Shown in pieces: positions 10,758-19,873 of a stretch of DNA of 64,000 bases. The position numbers were made by a program, and so were the translations under genes. Numbering within the stretch: the first letter of the stretch is position 1; the number at the start of each line of letters is the position of its first letter. This DNA comes from Rhizobium sp. Leaf371 (lineage in GTDB: Bacteria; Pseudomonadota; Alphaproteobacteria; Rhizobiales; Rhizobiaceae): contig NZ_LMQB01000023.1 of assembly GCF_001424045.1 (NCBI RefSeq), forward strand, positions 620,001 through 684,000, read 5' to 3'. The notes beneath the pieces were generated by a model that worked only from the letters and a program-made list of their open reading frames with translations, was not told the DNA's origin and did no database searches.

Positions 10758-12329
10758 CTATTTGTAAATGAAGCCGACATTGCCGTGATATTGACCGACC
10801 GGCTGCGCACCCCGATTGCCGTAGAGACGATTGACTTCGCCGAGGAAGAAGCCGGGAAGATCCGCAGACGGATTGAAATTGTCGTCGGGCCGCGAGATCT
10901 GGTTGCGGGCGACGGGACGCACGAGATAGGGCGTGGCGATGATGACCAGTTCCGTTTCGTTGCGCTGGAAATCGCGCGAGCGGAACAGCGTGCCGAAGAT
11001 CGGGATCTTGGCAAATCCGGGGACGCCGGAAATCGCCTGGCGGATATTGTCCTGCACGAGGCCGCCGATGACGATGGAGCCGCCGGAGGGAAGCTCGACG
11101 CTGGTCGATGCCTCGCGCTTACGGATCGACATGTAGTTCTGGCCGGGGATGCGGGGATAGGTGCCGCTGACGACGCTGCCCTCGAAGGTCGGCTCCGACA
11201 CGTTGGTCTCGATGTCGAGCGCGATCCGTCCCGGGCCGAGAACGACCGGCTTGAAGTTCAGCTCGACGCCGTATTCGACCGTTTCGACCTTGCGTTCCAG
11301 GACAGGCTTCACCAGCCCGGTCGTCTTGTCTTCCTCTTCGGTGACTTCCTGACCGGCCGGGATGCGATAGTCGCCACCGACGAAGAACTTGGCGCTCTTT
11401 CCCGAAATGGCCGTCAGGCTCGGCTCTGCCAGCGTCCGCATGACACCGGCCTGCTCCATCGCATTGATGTAGCTGGCGAGCCCGACGGCACCATTGGCGA
11501 TGCTGCCCGTGATGAGGGACGAGGCGGGATTGATGGCATTGCCCAGATTGGCGGGATTCTGGAACGAGATCTCAGCGTTCTTGCCCCTCACGGCACCGGA
11601 GAAGCCGAGCTGCTTCAGGATCTGGCGCGAGACTTCGGCGACCGTGACCTTCAACATGACCTGGTCTTCGCCGTCGATCGTCAGGAGGTTGACGATCTTG
11701 GATTTCTGGCGGTCTTCCGCATAGATGTCGGCATCGCCATTGGTGCCCTGCGCGGTGATGTTGCGGGTCGTCGCCTCGCCGCCCTGGAGGAAGGCCTGCG
11801 CCAGTTCCACCACGCGCGTCGAATCGAGCGGCGTGCGGACCGAGCCGGTGAGCACGATATTGTCCGAGACGATCTCGACGTTGATGTCGGAGTCCGGCAG
11901 GTAGCGCCGCAGATTGGATTCGAGCGTCGAGACGTCGCGCTCGATTTCCAGATCGAGGCTGACGATTTCCTCGCCATTGGCCCCGAAGATGAAGATATTG
12001 GTCTGCCCGACGGACTTGCCGAAGAGATAGATGCGGCGGGAGGTGCGCGTCACCGCATCGGCAAGCGACGGGTCGGCGACGAGAATATCATGCGCATCCG
12101 TCGGCAGGTCGATGACGACGGCCTTGTTGAGGCCGAGCTTGATGGTCTTCTTGACGCCGGGACCGCTGTCGACGATGCGCACCAGCGCGCTGTCTGCCGC
12201 CAGAGCGACGCCGGCAAAGCCCGGCATGACCGGCGCGGCGGTGAGGGCCAGGGCCATGGCGAGCGCGCCGGAAAGCGGAGCGCGCAGCGTCTTCCCGAAG
12301 GTCATGGAGGTCTTTCCTCGGCTGGCCAT
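10758..12329 (-). CDS. cpaC: Tad pilus outer-membrane secretin CpaC (RcpA)
   Basis: Forms the outer-membrane channel of the Flp/Tad pilus. After a signal peptide (ending near VALAADS) comes the pilus N-terminal domain (about 50-125, with IYLFGKSVGQTNIFIFG), a BON-like segment (SDNIVLTGSVRTPL), then the secretin domain with VPGFAKIPIFGTLFRS near the end. Length 523. Its ATG shares one base with the cpaB stop (TAATG), indicating translational coupling. Its N-terminal domain resembles the separate protein encoded at 14360-14797. Confidence 0.95.
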   Translation of the reverse strand: MASRGKTSMTFGKTLRAPLSGALAMALALTAAPVMPGFAGVALAADSALVRIVDSGPGVKKTIKLGLNKAVVIDLPTDAHDILVADPSLADAVTRTSRRIYLFGKSVGQTNIFIFGANGEEIVSLDLEIERDVSTLESNLRRYLPDSDINVEIVSDNIVLTGSVRTPLDSTRVVELAQAFLQGGEATTRNITAQGTNGDADIYAEDRQKSKIVNLLTIDGEDQVMLKVTVAEVSRQILKQLGFSGAVRGKNAEISFQNPANLGNAINPASSLITGSIANGAVGLASYINAMEQAGVMRTLAEPSLTAISGKSAKFFVGGDYRIPAGQEVTEEEDKTTGLVKPVLERKVETVEYGVELNFKPVVLGPGRIALDIETNVSEPTFEGSVVSGTYPRIPGQNYMSIRKREASTSVELPSGGSIVIGGLVQDNIRQAISGVPGFAKIPIFGTLFRSRDFQRNETELVIIATPYLVRPVARNQISRPDDNFNPSADLPGFFLGEVNRLYGNRGAQPVGQYHGNVGFIYK

Positions 12330-13141
12330 TATTGCATCGCTCCCGTCTTGGTCTCGCCGTCTGAGGAGACGATGGAGCCGGATTTGATCAGCTGGACGGC
12401 CGGGCGGCTGCCGCCGGAGAGCAGGTAATCGGCACCGATGGTGTCGGGCTCCTGCGCATCGGCGACCGAGCGCAGAGCGAGCGACAGGCGATCGGCCATC
12501 TGCTGGGCGACGGCGAGGACCTTGGACTGGTCGGGCGTCAGCTCGAGGGTTGCGGTCGTGCCGATGACGGTCTTGGAGCCGTCGTCCTTTTCCTCGATCT
12601 GCTGATCGACGGCGAGGATGCGGACGTTGCTCAGCACGGTTTCCGTATTGAATGCCTTACCTTCACCCTTGCGGACCATGATCACATCGACGCGGTCGTT
12701 CGGCAGGATGAAACCGCCGGCGCCCGTGGCCACGGTGATTTCGGTCGCAACGGCGCGCTTTCCGGCCGGAAGAATGGAGGAGAGGATACGGCCGGAGGCA
12801 TCGGCGATCTTTTCGGCGCGAACCGGCTCGCCATTGAGAAGCGGCAGGCGCACGACGGAGCCCTGCAGCTGGGTCACGGCATCCGGGCGGGCTTCGTCGG
12901 TGATGAAGCCATCGACGATGCCGTCCTTCGGCCAGGCCATCCAGCGGATCGTATCCGCACTGAGACGCGAGCCGACCGGAAGGCTCTTGGCCATGACGAG
13001 GACGTTGACGGTGGGCTCGCGCTCGACGACAGGCTCCGACTGCTCGATGACGGTCGGGCCGGTGATGCTCATCGCCAGCAGGCCGGCAAGGCCGGCCGAA
13101 ACGACCGCAACTGCCAAAATGAAAATGCGCGCCGGTTTCAT
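12329..13141 (-). CDS. cpaB: Flp pilus assembly protein CpaB (RcpC)
   Basis: Periplasmic SAF-domain protein anchored by one N-terminal membrane helix (about 6-26). The SAF domain (about 45-110) contains VLVMAKSLPVGSRL; the following region has GAGGFILPNDRVDVIMVRKG, typical of CpaB. It is the first gene of the cpaB-to-tadC run. The 142-bp gap to cpaA holds a perfect CtrA-type site and probably a promoter. Confidence 0.93.
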   Translation of the reverse strand: MKPARIFILAVAVVSAGLAGLLAMSITGPTVIEQSEPVVEREPTVNVLVMAKSLPVGSRLSADTIRWMAWPKDGIVDGFITDEARPDAVTQLQGSVVRLPLLNGEPVRAEKIADASGRILSSILPAGKRAVATEITVATGAGGFILPNDRVDVIMVRKGEGKAFNTETVLSNVRILAVDQQIEEKDDGSKTVIGTTATLELTPDQSKVLAVAQQMADRLSLALRSVADAQEPDTIGADYLLSGGSRPAVQLIKSGSIVSSDGETKTGAMQ

Positions 13142-13227
13142 GGAATTACCGAACCCTTCCCCTGATCATTGGGAAAGGCTACGGCGTAAAGGTATAAGTA
13201 AGGTTAACGAAACCAAACCATTTATAC

Positions 13228-13242
13228 TTAACAAGGTGTTAA
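13228..13242. promoter_or_regulatory. CtrA-type site TTAA-N7-TTAA upstream of cpaB
   Basis: TTAA at 13228-13231 and TTAA at 13239-13242 are separated by exactly seven bases. This is the full binding consensus of the cell-cycle regulator CtrA. It lies about 87 bases before the cpaB start, within a 142-bp non-coding gap. Cell-cycle timing of pilus assembly is known in Caulobacter; here it is inferred from the motif. Confidence 0.6.
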
Positions 13243-13283
13243 GATCGACGCTGAGCGAAGAGTGATGTTCGGTTTCCGACAGT

Positions 13284-13796
13284 TCAGCGAAGTTGCGCCA
13301 GCGCCAGTTGCATCAGGGGCGAGTCCGGGAAGGTCAGGAAGGCGCCGCAGCCGATGGCGACGCCATAGGGCACCTTGGAGCCGTGGAACAGTTGTTCGGG
13401 AACCGGAATGCGGTAGGCGAGGATGAAGTTTTCCCGGCTGCGCAGTAGCAGAATGGCGAATACCAGGACGCCGCCCAGAAAGGATACGGCCACCAGGAAG
13501 GTCAGAAGGCTCGCATTCCAGCCGAACCAGACGGCGCTCGCGGTCAGAAGCTTGGCATCGCCGCCGCCCATGACGTTCAGGGCGAACAGCGCGAAGCAGA
13601 CGATGAAAACGCTCAACCCTGCGGCAAGATGCAGACCGATCGCCGTCATATCGAGACCAGCCAGAGGCGCGATCACGACGAAGGCTCCGAGCAGAATGGC
13701 GGAGACCCGGTTGGGAATCGTCATGGAGAGAAAGTCGGAGCAGGCGGCAAAGGCCAGGCACAACGGAAAAATGACGAAAATCGCAGCCTGAACCAT
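13284..13796 (-). CDS. cpaA: Prepilin peptidase CpaA (TadV type)
   Basis: Membrane aspartyl protease that cleaves Flp prepilin. The 170 residues contain several membrane helices and both catalytic aspartates: D in CSDFLSMTIPNR (about residue 20) and D in the GxGD-type motif GGGDAKLL (about 85). The start is ATG 13796, which has GGAG six bases upstream; a TTG four codons earlier is unlikely. It follows pilA, with a hairpin between them that should make pilA transcripts more abundant. Confidence 0.93.
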   Translation of the reverse strand: MVQAAIFVIFPLCLAFAACSDFLSMTIPNRVSAILLGAFVVIAPLAGLDMTAIGLHLAAGLSVFIVCFALFALNVMGGGDAKLLTASAVWFGWNASLLTFLVAVSFLGGVLVFAILLLRSRENFILAYRIPVPEQLFHGSKVPYGVAIGCGAFLTFPDSPLMQLALAQLR

Positions 13797-13886
13797 GTCT
13801 TGCTCCAAACGAGCCTCACCTCTACAGGCTTCAGCTTAAGGAATTGCAAAGTCGACCGCACGAGACTGCATCCAAGCGCGCAAACG

Positions 13887-13914
13887 AAAAATGGCCGCCT
13901 GTTCGGGCAGCCAT
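13887..13914 (-). terminator. Terminator or attenuator between pilA and cpaA
   Basis: On the minus strand a nine-pair stem (arms ATGGCTGCC and GGCGGCCAT, one G-U pair) is followed by a T run. It lies 22 bases after the pilA stop, so most transcription from pilA should end here with some read-through into cpaA. Confidence 0.8.
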
Positions 13915-13935
13915 CGTTCGTTCTGCAAAGCAGAC

Positions 13936-14112
13936 TTACTTGGTCGAATTGCCGAGCTTCGTGGCAATGTTGCCGAAGGCCGTGTTGATCTGGGTCCCGA
14001 GCGTCGTTGCGCCGGCAACGATTGCCAGGGCGATCAGCGATGCGATCAGGCCGTATTCGATTGCGGTCGCGCCGGACTCATCCTTGAGGAAACGTGCGAA
14101 AATTGCAGTCAT
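13936..14112 (-). CDS. pilA: Flp/Fap-type pilin PilA
   Basis: Major pilin subunit of the Tad pilus, only 58 residues. It reads MTAIFARFLKDESG, then a hydrophobic segment starting ATAIEYGLIASLIALA. The class IVb Flp cleavage site lies after Gly14, giving a mature N-terminus with the conserved Glu5-Tyr6 pair (E19, Y20 of the precursor). An AGGAG lies eight bases before the ATG. It is followed by a strong hairpin and then cpaA, the usual order. Corresponds to ctpA in Agrobacterium. Confidence 0.96.
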   Translation of the reverse strand: MTAIFARFLKDESGATAIEYGLIASLIALAIVAGATTLGTQINTAFGNIATKLGNSTK

Positions 14113-14224
14113 GTCATTTCTCCTACTTCACTGTTCCGTGTTCAGCACTCCCTCCGACATGTCTCTGCCGGCCGGTTACAAACAACTTACACAACGCATA
14201 TTTCGAGCGACTTAAAGAAAATCG

Positions 14225-14238
14225 TTACCACGCGGTAA
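14225..14238. promoter_or_regulatory. Small inverted repeat between pilA and the divergent gene
   Basis: TTACC-ACGC-GGTAA, perfect five-base arms, in the 247-bp gap between pilA and the plus-strand secretin-domain gene. It might be an operator for either; it is too short to be sure. Confidence 0.25.
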
Positions 14239-14359
14239 ATGGCGGGAAAATTCTCCGCCGCCTGTCGCCCGCCAAGGCACGCGTGTCGCGGGCCTTTAAG
14301 GCTTCATTCACCAAAAGCGAGGATGGTGGCGCATCGGCATCACCGGATCCTGCACCGCC

Positions 14360-14797
14360 ATGGCTTTCATCTCGCCCCTTCGCCTTCTCTCGTCCAAACA
14401 GGGCCTCGACCAGGCTCGCCGCAGCGGGATTCTGGGGGTTGCGACCTGCCTTGCGGGCTTCCTCTACACGGGGGCGGCGATGGCGCAGGATGCGGCGCTG
14501 ATGAACGTCTATCTCAACCACGCAAGGGTTCTCAAACTCGATCGCAGCGTCAGCCGCGTGATCATCGGCAGTGCCGAGATCGCCGATGCGACCGTTGCCG
14601 ACGCCCAGACCATCGTCTTGACCGGTAAGTCCGTGGGAACGACCAACATCGTCATTCTCGACCAGAACGACAATCCGATCGTCGATCAGCGCATCCTCGT
14701 CTCGACGGACGAAGGCAACACGCTGCGCGTCTATCGCTCCACCGCGCGTGCCATTCTCACCTGCACGCCGAGCTGCGAAGAGCAGACGAAAAAGTAA
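14360..14797 (+). CDS. Stand-alone pilus/secretin N-terminal domain protein
   Basis: Exported 145-residue protein. A signal peptide ends GAAMAQ near residue 42. The rest is one domain of the T2SS/T3SS pilus N-terminal type: HARVLKLDRSVSRVIIGSAEIADATVADAQ, read together with LTGKSVGTTNIVILD, closely parallels the N-domain of CpaC encoded at 10758-12329 (VVIDLPTDAHDILVADPSLADAV and LFGKSVGQTNIFIFG). Two cysteines occur near the C-terminus (CTPSC), which could form a disulphide. It lacks a secretin channel domain. Location divergent from pilA and ahead of two TadE genes suggests a periplasmic accessory role in the same pilus, perhaps at the secretin; that is inference. Confidence 0.85.
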   Translation: MAFISPLRLLSSKQGLDQARRSGILGVATCLAGFLYTGAAMAQDAALMNVYLNHARVLKLDRSVSRVIIGSAEIADATVADAQTIVLTGKSVGTTNIVILDQNDNPIVDQRILVSTDEGNTLRVYRSTARAILTCTPSCEEQTKK

Positions 14798-14905
14798 ACG
14801 CTCCCTGCCCCATGCGGGCCTTTTCGCACCCTCTTTAGAGCAATATGTCGTCTCGACGTTACGAAGTCGAAACGCTTTCCCGGTAAGCTGCCATTCACGC
14901 AGAAC

Positions 14906-15520
14906 ATGGCGGGTACAATGGCGCTTACCAAACGGGACGACGACGCGGATTTGAGGACGGCACCGGCACGCCGGACCCTTGCCGGTCGCTTTGCGCGCGA
15001 TCGCAAGGGCGCGGCCGCCATCGAGTTCGCCATTCTCGTCATCCCCTTCATGATGGTCATCTTCGCCTCGATCGAGACCTTCGTCGCCTTTACCGGCGAG
15101 CAGATCCTTGCCAATGCGACGCAGACCATGGCCCGCAAGATCCGCACCGGCCTGTTGCCCGTCAATATGAGCCAGACCCAGTTTCGCAGTGCCTTCTGCA
15201 GCGAGCTGACGGCCATGCTGAGCTGCTCGGCGACCGAGCCCGGAACACCGTCGAAGCTTCTGATCGACGTGCGCAGCTATGCAAGCTTCGGCGACATCCC
15301 GACCGCCATTCCGCGCAAGGGCACCGATCTCGACACGACCGGCTTCACCTACGCGCCCGGCGGCCCCGGATCGATCAACCTGATCCGTGCCTATTACCGC
15401 TGGACCGTCGTAACCGATCTCGTCCGGCCCTATGTCACCAATCTGCGCGCGGCCGGCACGTCCATGCCGAACGACTATCTGATGGCGACGACCGCCGCCT
15501 TCATGAACGAGAAGTATTGA
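14906..15520 (+). CDS. TadE-family pseudopilin
   Basis: Minor pilin-like protein of the Tad system, 204 residues. A basic leader ends in KGAAAIEFAILVIPFMMVIFA, the TadE pattern with a Glu five residues into the mature hydrophobic helix; processing after KG by CpaA is expected. The remainder is periplasmic with two cysteines (AFCSELTAMLSCS). The start may be ATG 14906 or ATG 14918 (MALTK); neither has a strong ribosome binding site. One base separates its stop from the next TadE-like gene, so they are one operon. Confidence 0.88.
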   Translation: MAGTMALTKRDDDADLRTAPARRTLAGRFARDRKGAAAIEFAILVIPFMMVIFASIETFVAFTGEQILANATQTMARKIRTGLLPVNMSQTQFRSAFCSELTAMLSCSATEPGTPSKLLIDVRSYASFGDIPTAIPRKGTDLDTTGFTYAPGGPGSINLIRAYYRWTVVTDLVRPYVTNLRAAGTSMPNDYLMATTAAFMNEKY

Positions 15521-15521
15521 T

Positions 15522-16124
15522 ATGGACGGCGCAGACCGCAGCCAAAGCCGCAGCATCACTCCATGCCTTCTCTCACGGCTCCGCCGGCTTGCCCGCGATC
15601 GCCGGGGGACGAGCGGCATCGAGTTCGCGCTGATCGCGCCGATCCTCCTGATGATCTATCTCGGCGCGTTCGAGCTTTCGGTCGGTTTCAACATGTCGCA
15701 GAAGGTGTCCCAGGCGACCGGCACCGTCGCCGATATTCTCAGTCAGAAGACGGAAGTGACGCCGAGCGAACTCGACGGCATGAAGAATGTCGCGCTCAGC
15801 ATCATGGCACCCTTTCCAGTCGGCAAATATGCGCTCAAGGTCTCCGGCATCCGTGTGACGGCGCCGGGCGTCGGCACGGTCGCCTGGTCGCGCGACGAAA
15901 AGGGGGGAACGCCCTATGCGGTCAACGCCCTCGTTGCCGTTCCCACGGACCTCACCGTGCTCAACACCTTCGTCGTGCGCGCGGAATTCTCCGTGCCCTA
16001 CGAGCTGGTGCTGTTGACGCCGCCCGGCGTCAAGGCAAATTCCGTCCAGATCCTGAACCTGTCGGAGAGCTATTACTACCGCCAGCGTGTCGGCCTCGGG
16101 ATCAGCTGCTCGCTCTGCAGGTAG
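15522..16124 (+). CDS. Second TadE/TadF-type pseudopilin
   Basis: 200-residue protein with a basic leader followed by [25 protein letters not shown], that is, a prepilin-like cleavage after SG and a mature helix with the conserved Glu. The C-terminal domain is periplasmic and ends LGISCSLCR, with a CxxC pair. It follows the first TadE gene by one base. Which of TadE, TadF or TadG it matches best cannot be decided by eye; no long TadG with a von Willebrand domain is present here. Confidence 0.85.
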   Translation: MDGADRSQSRSITPCLLSRLRRLARDRRGTSGIEFALIAPILLMIYLGAFELSVGFNMSQKVSQATGTVADILSQKTEVTPSELDGMKNVALSIMAPFPVGKYALKVSGIRVTAPGVGTVAWSRDEKGGTPYAVNALVAVPTDLTVLNTFVVRAEFSVPYELVLLTPPGVKANSVQILNLSESYYYRQRVGLGISCSLCR

Positions 16125-16287
16125 TCCCGTCCGCTCCACCGCCCTCCCTCGCCGCGTCGCCTCGCCATCGGCCGGTTTGCAAAAGGGTAAGGCGAAGCGT
16201 ATCTCTTGCCGCCAATGTCGGCCCGGTTCAGGTGCCGATCCCATGGCGCCGACCTCAAGCGGCCAATCGTTCAGGAGACTGCGGGGC

Positions 16288-17505
16288 GTGCGGGCTTTTC
16301 TCTTCGTTCTGGATTCCCTCGGCATCGGCGGCGCGCCGGATGCGGCCGCGTTCGGCGATGCGGGTGCCGATACGCTCGGACACATCGCCGAATTCTGCGC
16401 TGCCGGGGCCGCCGACCGGCAAGGGCTGCGCAGCGGCCCGCTCACCCTTCCCAACCTGGCGGCACGCGGGCTTTACCATGCAGCACGGCTTTCGAGCGGC
16501 AGCATTCCGGCCGGCGTCACCCTTCCAGAAACCGTCGATGGCGTCCATGGCGCGGCCGAAGAGGTCTCGCGCGGGAAAGACACGCCCTCGGGCCATTGGG
16601 AGATCGCGGGAACGCCGGTGCGGTTCGACTGGGGCTATTTCCCGAGCGAGGGCGACGCCTTTCCGGAAGAGCTGGTCGCACGGATCTGCGCGGCGGGCGA
16701 TGTGCCCGGCATTCTCGGCAACTGCCATGCCTCGGGAACCGACATCGTCGCGCGGCTCGGCGAAGAGCATGTGCGTACGGGAAAGCCGATCTGCTACACC
16801 TCGTCGGACTCCGTCTTCCAGATCGCCGCGCATGAGGAGAGCTTTGGCCTGGAACGCCTGCTGGCCTTCTGCCAGACGGTTCGCCGACTGTTGGACGATG
16901 CCAATATCGGGCGGGTGATCGCACGGCCTTTTGTCGGCCGGAGCGCGCAGGACTTCACCCGCACCGGAAACCGGCGCGACTATTCCGTGCTGCCGCCGGA
17001 GCCGACGCTGCTCGACCGGCTGACGGCGGCCGGCCGCACGGTGCACGCGGTCGGCAAGATCGCCGATATCTTCGCGCATCAGGGCATCGGCCGCTCGATC
17101 AAGGCGAACGGCAACGAGGCGCTGTTCGACGCCAGCCTGAGGGCGATCACCGAGGCCGAAGACGGCGACCTCGTGTTCACGAATTTCGTCGATTTCGACA
17201 TGCTCTACGGACATCGCCGCGATGTGGCGGGCTATGCGGCGGCCCTCGAGGCCTTCGACCGCCGACTGCCCGACCTCGATGCGGTGCTGCAGCCGGGGGA
17301 TATCGTCATCCTTACCGGCGACCATGGCTGCGACCCGACCTGGCGCGGCACCGACCATACGCGCGAGCGCGTGCCCGTGCTGCTCTTCGGCCCCGGTGTC
17401 GCGAGCCGCTCGATCGGCATCATCCCGGGCTTTGCCGGGATCGGCGAGACGGTGGCCACGCACCTCGGCATCGCACCCGGCCACCATGGAAGGAGTTTCC
17501 TGTGA
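16288..17505 (+). CDS. deoB: Phosphopentomutase DeoB
   Basis: Interconverts ribose-1-P/ribose-5-P and their deoxy forms, joining nucleoside breakdown to the pentose pathway and to DeoC. An alkaline-phosphatase-superfamily metalloenzyme with [15 protein letters not shown] at the N-terminus, GHWEIAG around the middle, and the late metal-binding GDHGCDPT and [13 protein letters not shown] segments. The start is the GTG at 16288 with AGGAG at 16272; this gives 405 residues, the normal size. Its stop overlaps the start of add (GTGA). First gene of deoB-add-upp. Confidence 0.95.
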   Translation: MRAFLFVLDSLGIGGAPDAAAFGDAGADTLGHIAEFCAAGAADRQGLRSGPLTLPNLAARGLYHAARLSSGSIPAGVTLPETVDGVHGAAEEVSRGKDTPSGHWEIAGTPVRFDWGYFPSEGDAFPEELVARICAAGDVPGILGNCHASGTDIVARLGEEHVRTGKPICYTSSDSVFQIAAHEESFGLERLLAFCQTVRRLLDDANIGRVIARPFVGRSAQDFTRTGNRRDYSVLPPEPTLLDRLTAAGRTVHAVGKIADIFAHQGIGRSIKANGNEALFDASLRAITEAEDGDLVFTNFVDFDMLYGHRRDVAGYAAALEAFDRRLPDLDAVLQPGDIVILTGDHGCDPTWRGTDHTRERVPVLLFGPGVASRSIGIIPGFAGIGETVATHLGIAPGHHGRSFL

Positions 17506-18470
17506 CGCTGCACCTGAAGAAAGCCGAACTGCACTGCCATATCGAAGGGGCGGCACCGCCAGCCCTTGCCTTGGCACAGGCGCAAAAATACGGCGTCGAC
17601 GTCTCTGGGCTGATCGAGGACGGGTCCTATGTCTGGAGCGATTTCAGCGCCTTCATCGTCTGCTATGATCGTGTCGCCTCGCTGTTTCGCACGGAGGAAG
17701 ACTACGCCCTGCTGGCGGAAACCTATCTGACCGATCTTAGTGCGGCCGGCACGATCTACAGCGAGATCATCGTGTCGCCCGACCACGGCAACACGATCGG
17801 CATCGGCGCGGATGCCTATCTCCGCGGGCTTGCAGCGGGCATCGAGGCGGCCAAGGCGAAGACCGGCATCGAGGGCCGGATGATCATCACCATCATCCGG
17901 CATCTGGGCGCAGAGCCGGCCGAGCGGACCGCGCTCTACGCCGCCCGGCGGGATCATCCGCTCGTTACCGGCTTCAATCTGGCGGGTGAGGAACGGATGT
18001 ACCGGGTCGCGGATTTCGCGCGCGCCTACGACATCGCCCGCGATGCGGGGCTCGGCCTCACCATCCATGCCGGCGAGATGGCCGGGGCGGAAAGCGTGCG
18101 CGATGCGCTCGACATCGTCAGGCCGTCGCGCATCAGCCATGGCGTGCGCGCGATCGAGGATGCCGATCTCGTCCGGCGGATCGCGGCGGACGGCGTGGTG
18201 CTGGAAACCTGCCCCGGGTCCAACATCGCGCTCGGCGTCTTTCCCGGCTTCCATGCCCACCCGTTGCGGGCGCTGCGCGATTCCGGGTGCCGTGTCACGC
18301 TGAATGCGGACGACCCACCCTTCTTCCATACGTCGCTCGCCCAGGAATACGAGATCGCCTCTGAGGTCATGGGGTTTGGTGACGACGAGATCGATGCCAT
18401 GACCCGCACCGCCATCGAAGCGGCCTTCGTCGACGAGGACACGCGCGCCACGCTGCTTTCGAAGCTCTGA
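17502..18470 (+). CDS. add: Adenosine deaminase
   Basis: Deaminates adenosine and deoxyadenosine to inosine forms. Zinc ligands appear in [10 protein letters not shown] (about residue 12) and TIHAGE; the catalytic RISHGVRA and NADDPPFF segments are also present. At 322 residues it matches the short alphaproteobacterial form. The GTG start overlaps the deoB stop by four bases (GTGA), so the two are translationally coupled. Confidence 0.94.
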   Translation: MTLHLKKAELHCHIEGAAPPALALAQAQKYGVDVSGLIEDGSYVWSDFSAFIVCYDRVASLFRTEEDYALLAETYLTDLSAAGTIYSEIIVSPDHGNTIGIGADAYLRGLAAGIEAAKAKTGIEGRMIITIIRHLGAEPAERTALYAARRDHPLVTGFNLAGEERMYRVADFARAYDIARDAGLGLTIHAGEMAGAESVRDALDIVRPSRISHGVRAIEDADLVRRIAADGVVLETCPGSNIALGVFPGFHAHPLRALRDSGCRVTLNADDPPFFHTSLAQEYEIASEVMGFGDDEIDAMTRTAIEAAFVDEDTRATLLSKL

Positions 18471-18593
18471 GCTTCCGCCGGACACCCGATCGACGCCCGA
18501 TCGGTTGGGGACGGCGGCGCGGCGGACTTGCGGCGGCGGGTCTTTCCGTGGAAAAAGGAGGGCACCCATACGTCGCGGCAAAAGGCTTCCAGC

Positions 18594-19223
18594 ATGACCA
18601 GCGTTACCGTCATCGACCATCCGCTCGTCCAGCACAAGCTGACGATCATGCGCAAGAAGGAAACCTCGACCGCGGGTTTTCGGCGGCTGCTGCGCGAGAT
18701 CTCCACCCTCCTCTGCTACGAGGTGACGCGCGATCTGGAACTGACGATGGAGACCATCGAAACGCCGATGCAGCAGATCGAAGCGCCGGTGCTCGAAGGC
18801 AAGAAGCTGGTGTTCGCCTCGATCCTGCGGGCCGGCAACGGCCTTCTCGAAGGCATGCTGGAACTGGTGCCCTCCGCCCGCGTCTCGCATGTCGGCGTCT
18901 ATCGCGACCATGAGACGCTGGAAGCCGTCGAGTATTATTTCAAGGCGCCGGAGAACATGGCGGAGCGGCTGGTGATCGTCGTCGATCCGATGCTGGCGAC
19001 CGGCAATTCCTCGATCGCCGCGATCGACAAGCTGAAGGAGCGCGGCGCCGTGAACCTGCGGTTCCTGTGCCTTCTCGCCGCCCCCGAAGGCATCGCCAAT
19101 TTTCACGCCGTCCATCCCGACGTGCCGATCTTCACCGCCGCGATCGACAGCCATCTCAACGAGAAGGGCTATATCATGCCCGGCCTCGGCGACGCGGGCG
19201 ACCGGATGTACGGAACGAAGTAA
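18594..19223 (+). CDS. upp: Uracil phosphoribosyltransferase
   Basis: Makes UMP from uracil and PRPP. The type I PRTase PRPP loop [12 protein letters not shown] is present, and the C-terminus [13 protein letters not shown] is characteristic of Upp. Start ATG 18594 ([10 protein letters not shown]) gives 209 residues, exactly the usual length. It follows add by 123 bases and ends before a strong terminator, so it is the last gene of the salvage operon, possibly with its own promoter. Confidence 0.97.
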   Translation: MTSVTVIDHPLVQHKLTIMRKKETSTAGFRRLLREISTLLCYEVTRDLELTMETIETPMQQIEAPVLEGKKLVFASILRAGNGLLEGMLELVPSARVSHVGVYRDHETLEAVEYYFKAPENMAERLVIVVDPMLATGNSSIAAIDKLKERGAVNLRFLCLLAAPEGIANFHAVHPDVPIFTAAIDSHLNEKGYIMPGLGDAGDRMYGTK

Positions 19224-19247
19224 GATCCGTTAACTCTCAGCCTCAAG

Positions 19248-19282
19248 AGACGGTGCGGACAGCGCCGTCTTTGCCGGTTTTT
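19248..19282 (+). terminator. Rho-independent terminator after upp
   Basis: Stem AGACGGTGC / GCGCCGTCT (nine pairs, one G-U) with a GGACA loop at 19248-19270, followed by a T-rich stretch to 19282. Confidence 0.75.
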
Positions 19283-19337
19283 AAACATCCCGCGCGGTAG
19301 ACAGGGACCATCGTCCTTTCGTTCGGGAGTTGCGGGC

Positions 19338-19871
19338 ATGCTGAGCCGCGCGCTGATGATGGCCGGCCTTGCCTGTCTTTGCGCCTATACCCTGCCCATG
19401 GTCACCGGCCGCTATCTCGACCGGACGGCGACGGCGGAACCCTCCGCGTCGAGCGCGCGCATGTCAGGCGATCGCGCCGCGATCCCGGCCGCTTCCGGCG
19501 CGCGCGAAGTCGTGCTTCCGGCCGGACCGGGCGGGCATTTCGATGCCACCCTCGAACTGAACGGCCGGAGCGTGCACGGCCTGATCGATACGGGTGCGAC
19601 CGTCGTCGCGCTCAACGAGACCACCGCACGGCGGATCGGCCTTTCGCTCTCGACGCTCGACTATTCCATCTCGGTCACCACCGCGAACGGCCTGGCGAAG
19701 GCGGCTTCGGTAACGCTGAAGCGCGTCAAGATCGGCAGCATCGCCGTGGACAACGTGCAGGCGATGGTGCTGCCGGATGCCGCCCTTTCGGGGACCCTGG
19801 TCGGCATGAGCTTCCTCAACCGCCTCTCGTCCTTCGCCGTGGAGGACGGAGCCTTGCGTCTCAGGCGCTGA
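19338..19871 (+). CDS. Retropepsin-like aspartic protease (TIGR02281 type), exported or membrane anchored
   Basis: 177 residues. A hydrophobic N-terminal segment (about 5-25) anchors or exports it; the protease domain contains the single-copy aspartyl motif LIDTGATVVALNE (about 94-106), and the late ALSGTLVGMSFLNRL segment matches the family. Single-domain enzymes of this kind act as homodimers. A GGGAG precedes the ATG. Its substrate is unknown; a cell-envelope role is a guess. It converges on deoA with two bases between them. Confidence 0.85.
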   Translation: MLSRALMMAGLACLCAYTLPMVTGRYLDRTATAEPSASSARMSGDRAAIPAASGAREVVLPAGPGGHFDATLELNGRSVHGLIDTGATVVALNETTARRIGLSLSTLDYSISVTTANGLAKAASVTLKRVKIGSIAVDNVQAMVLPDAALSGTLVGMSFLNRLSSFAVEDGALRLRR

Positions 19872-19873
19872 CG

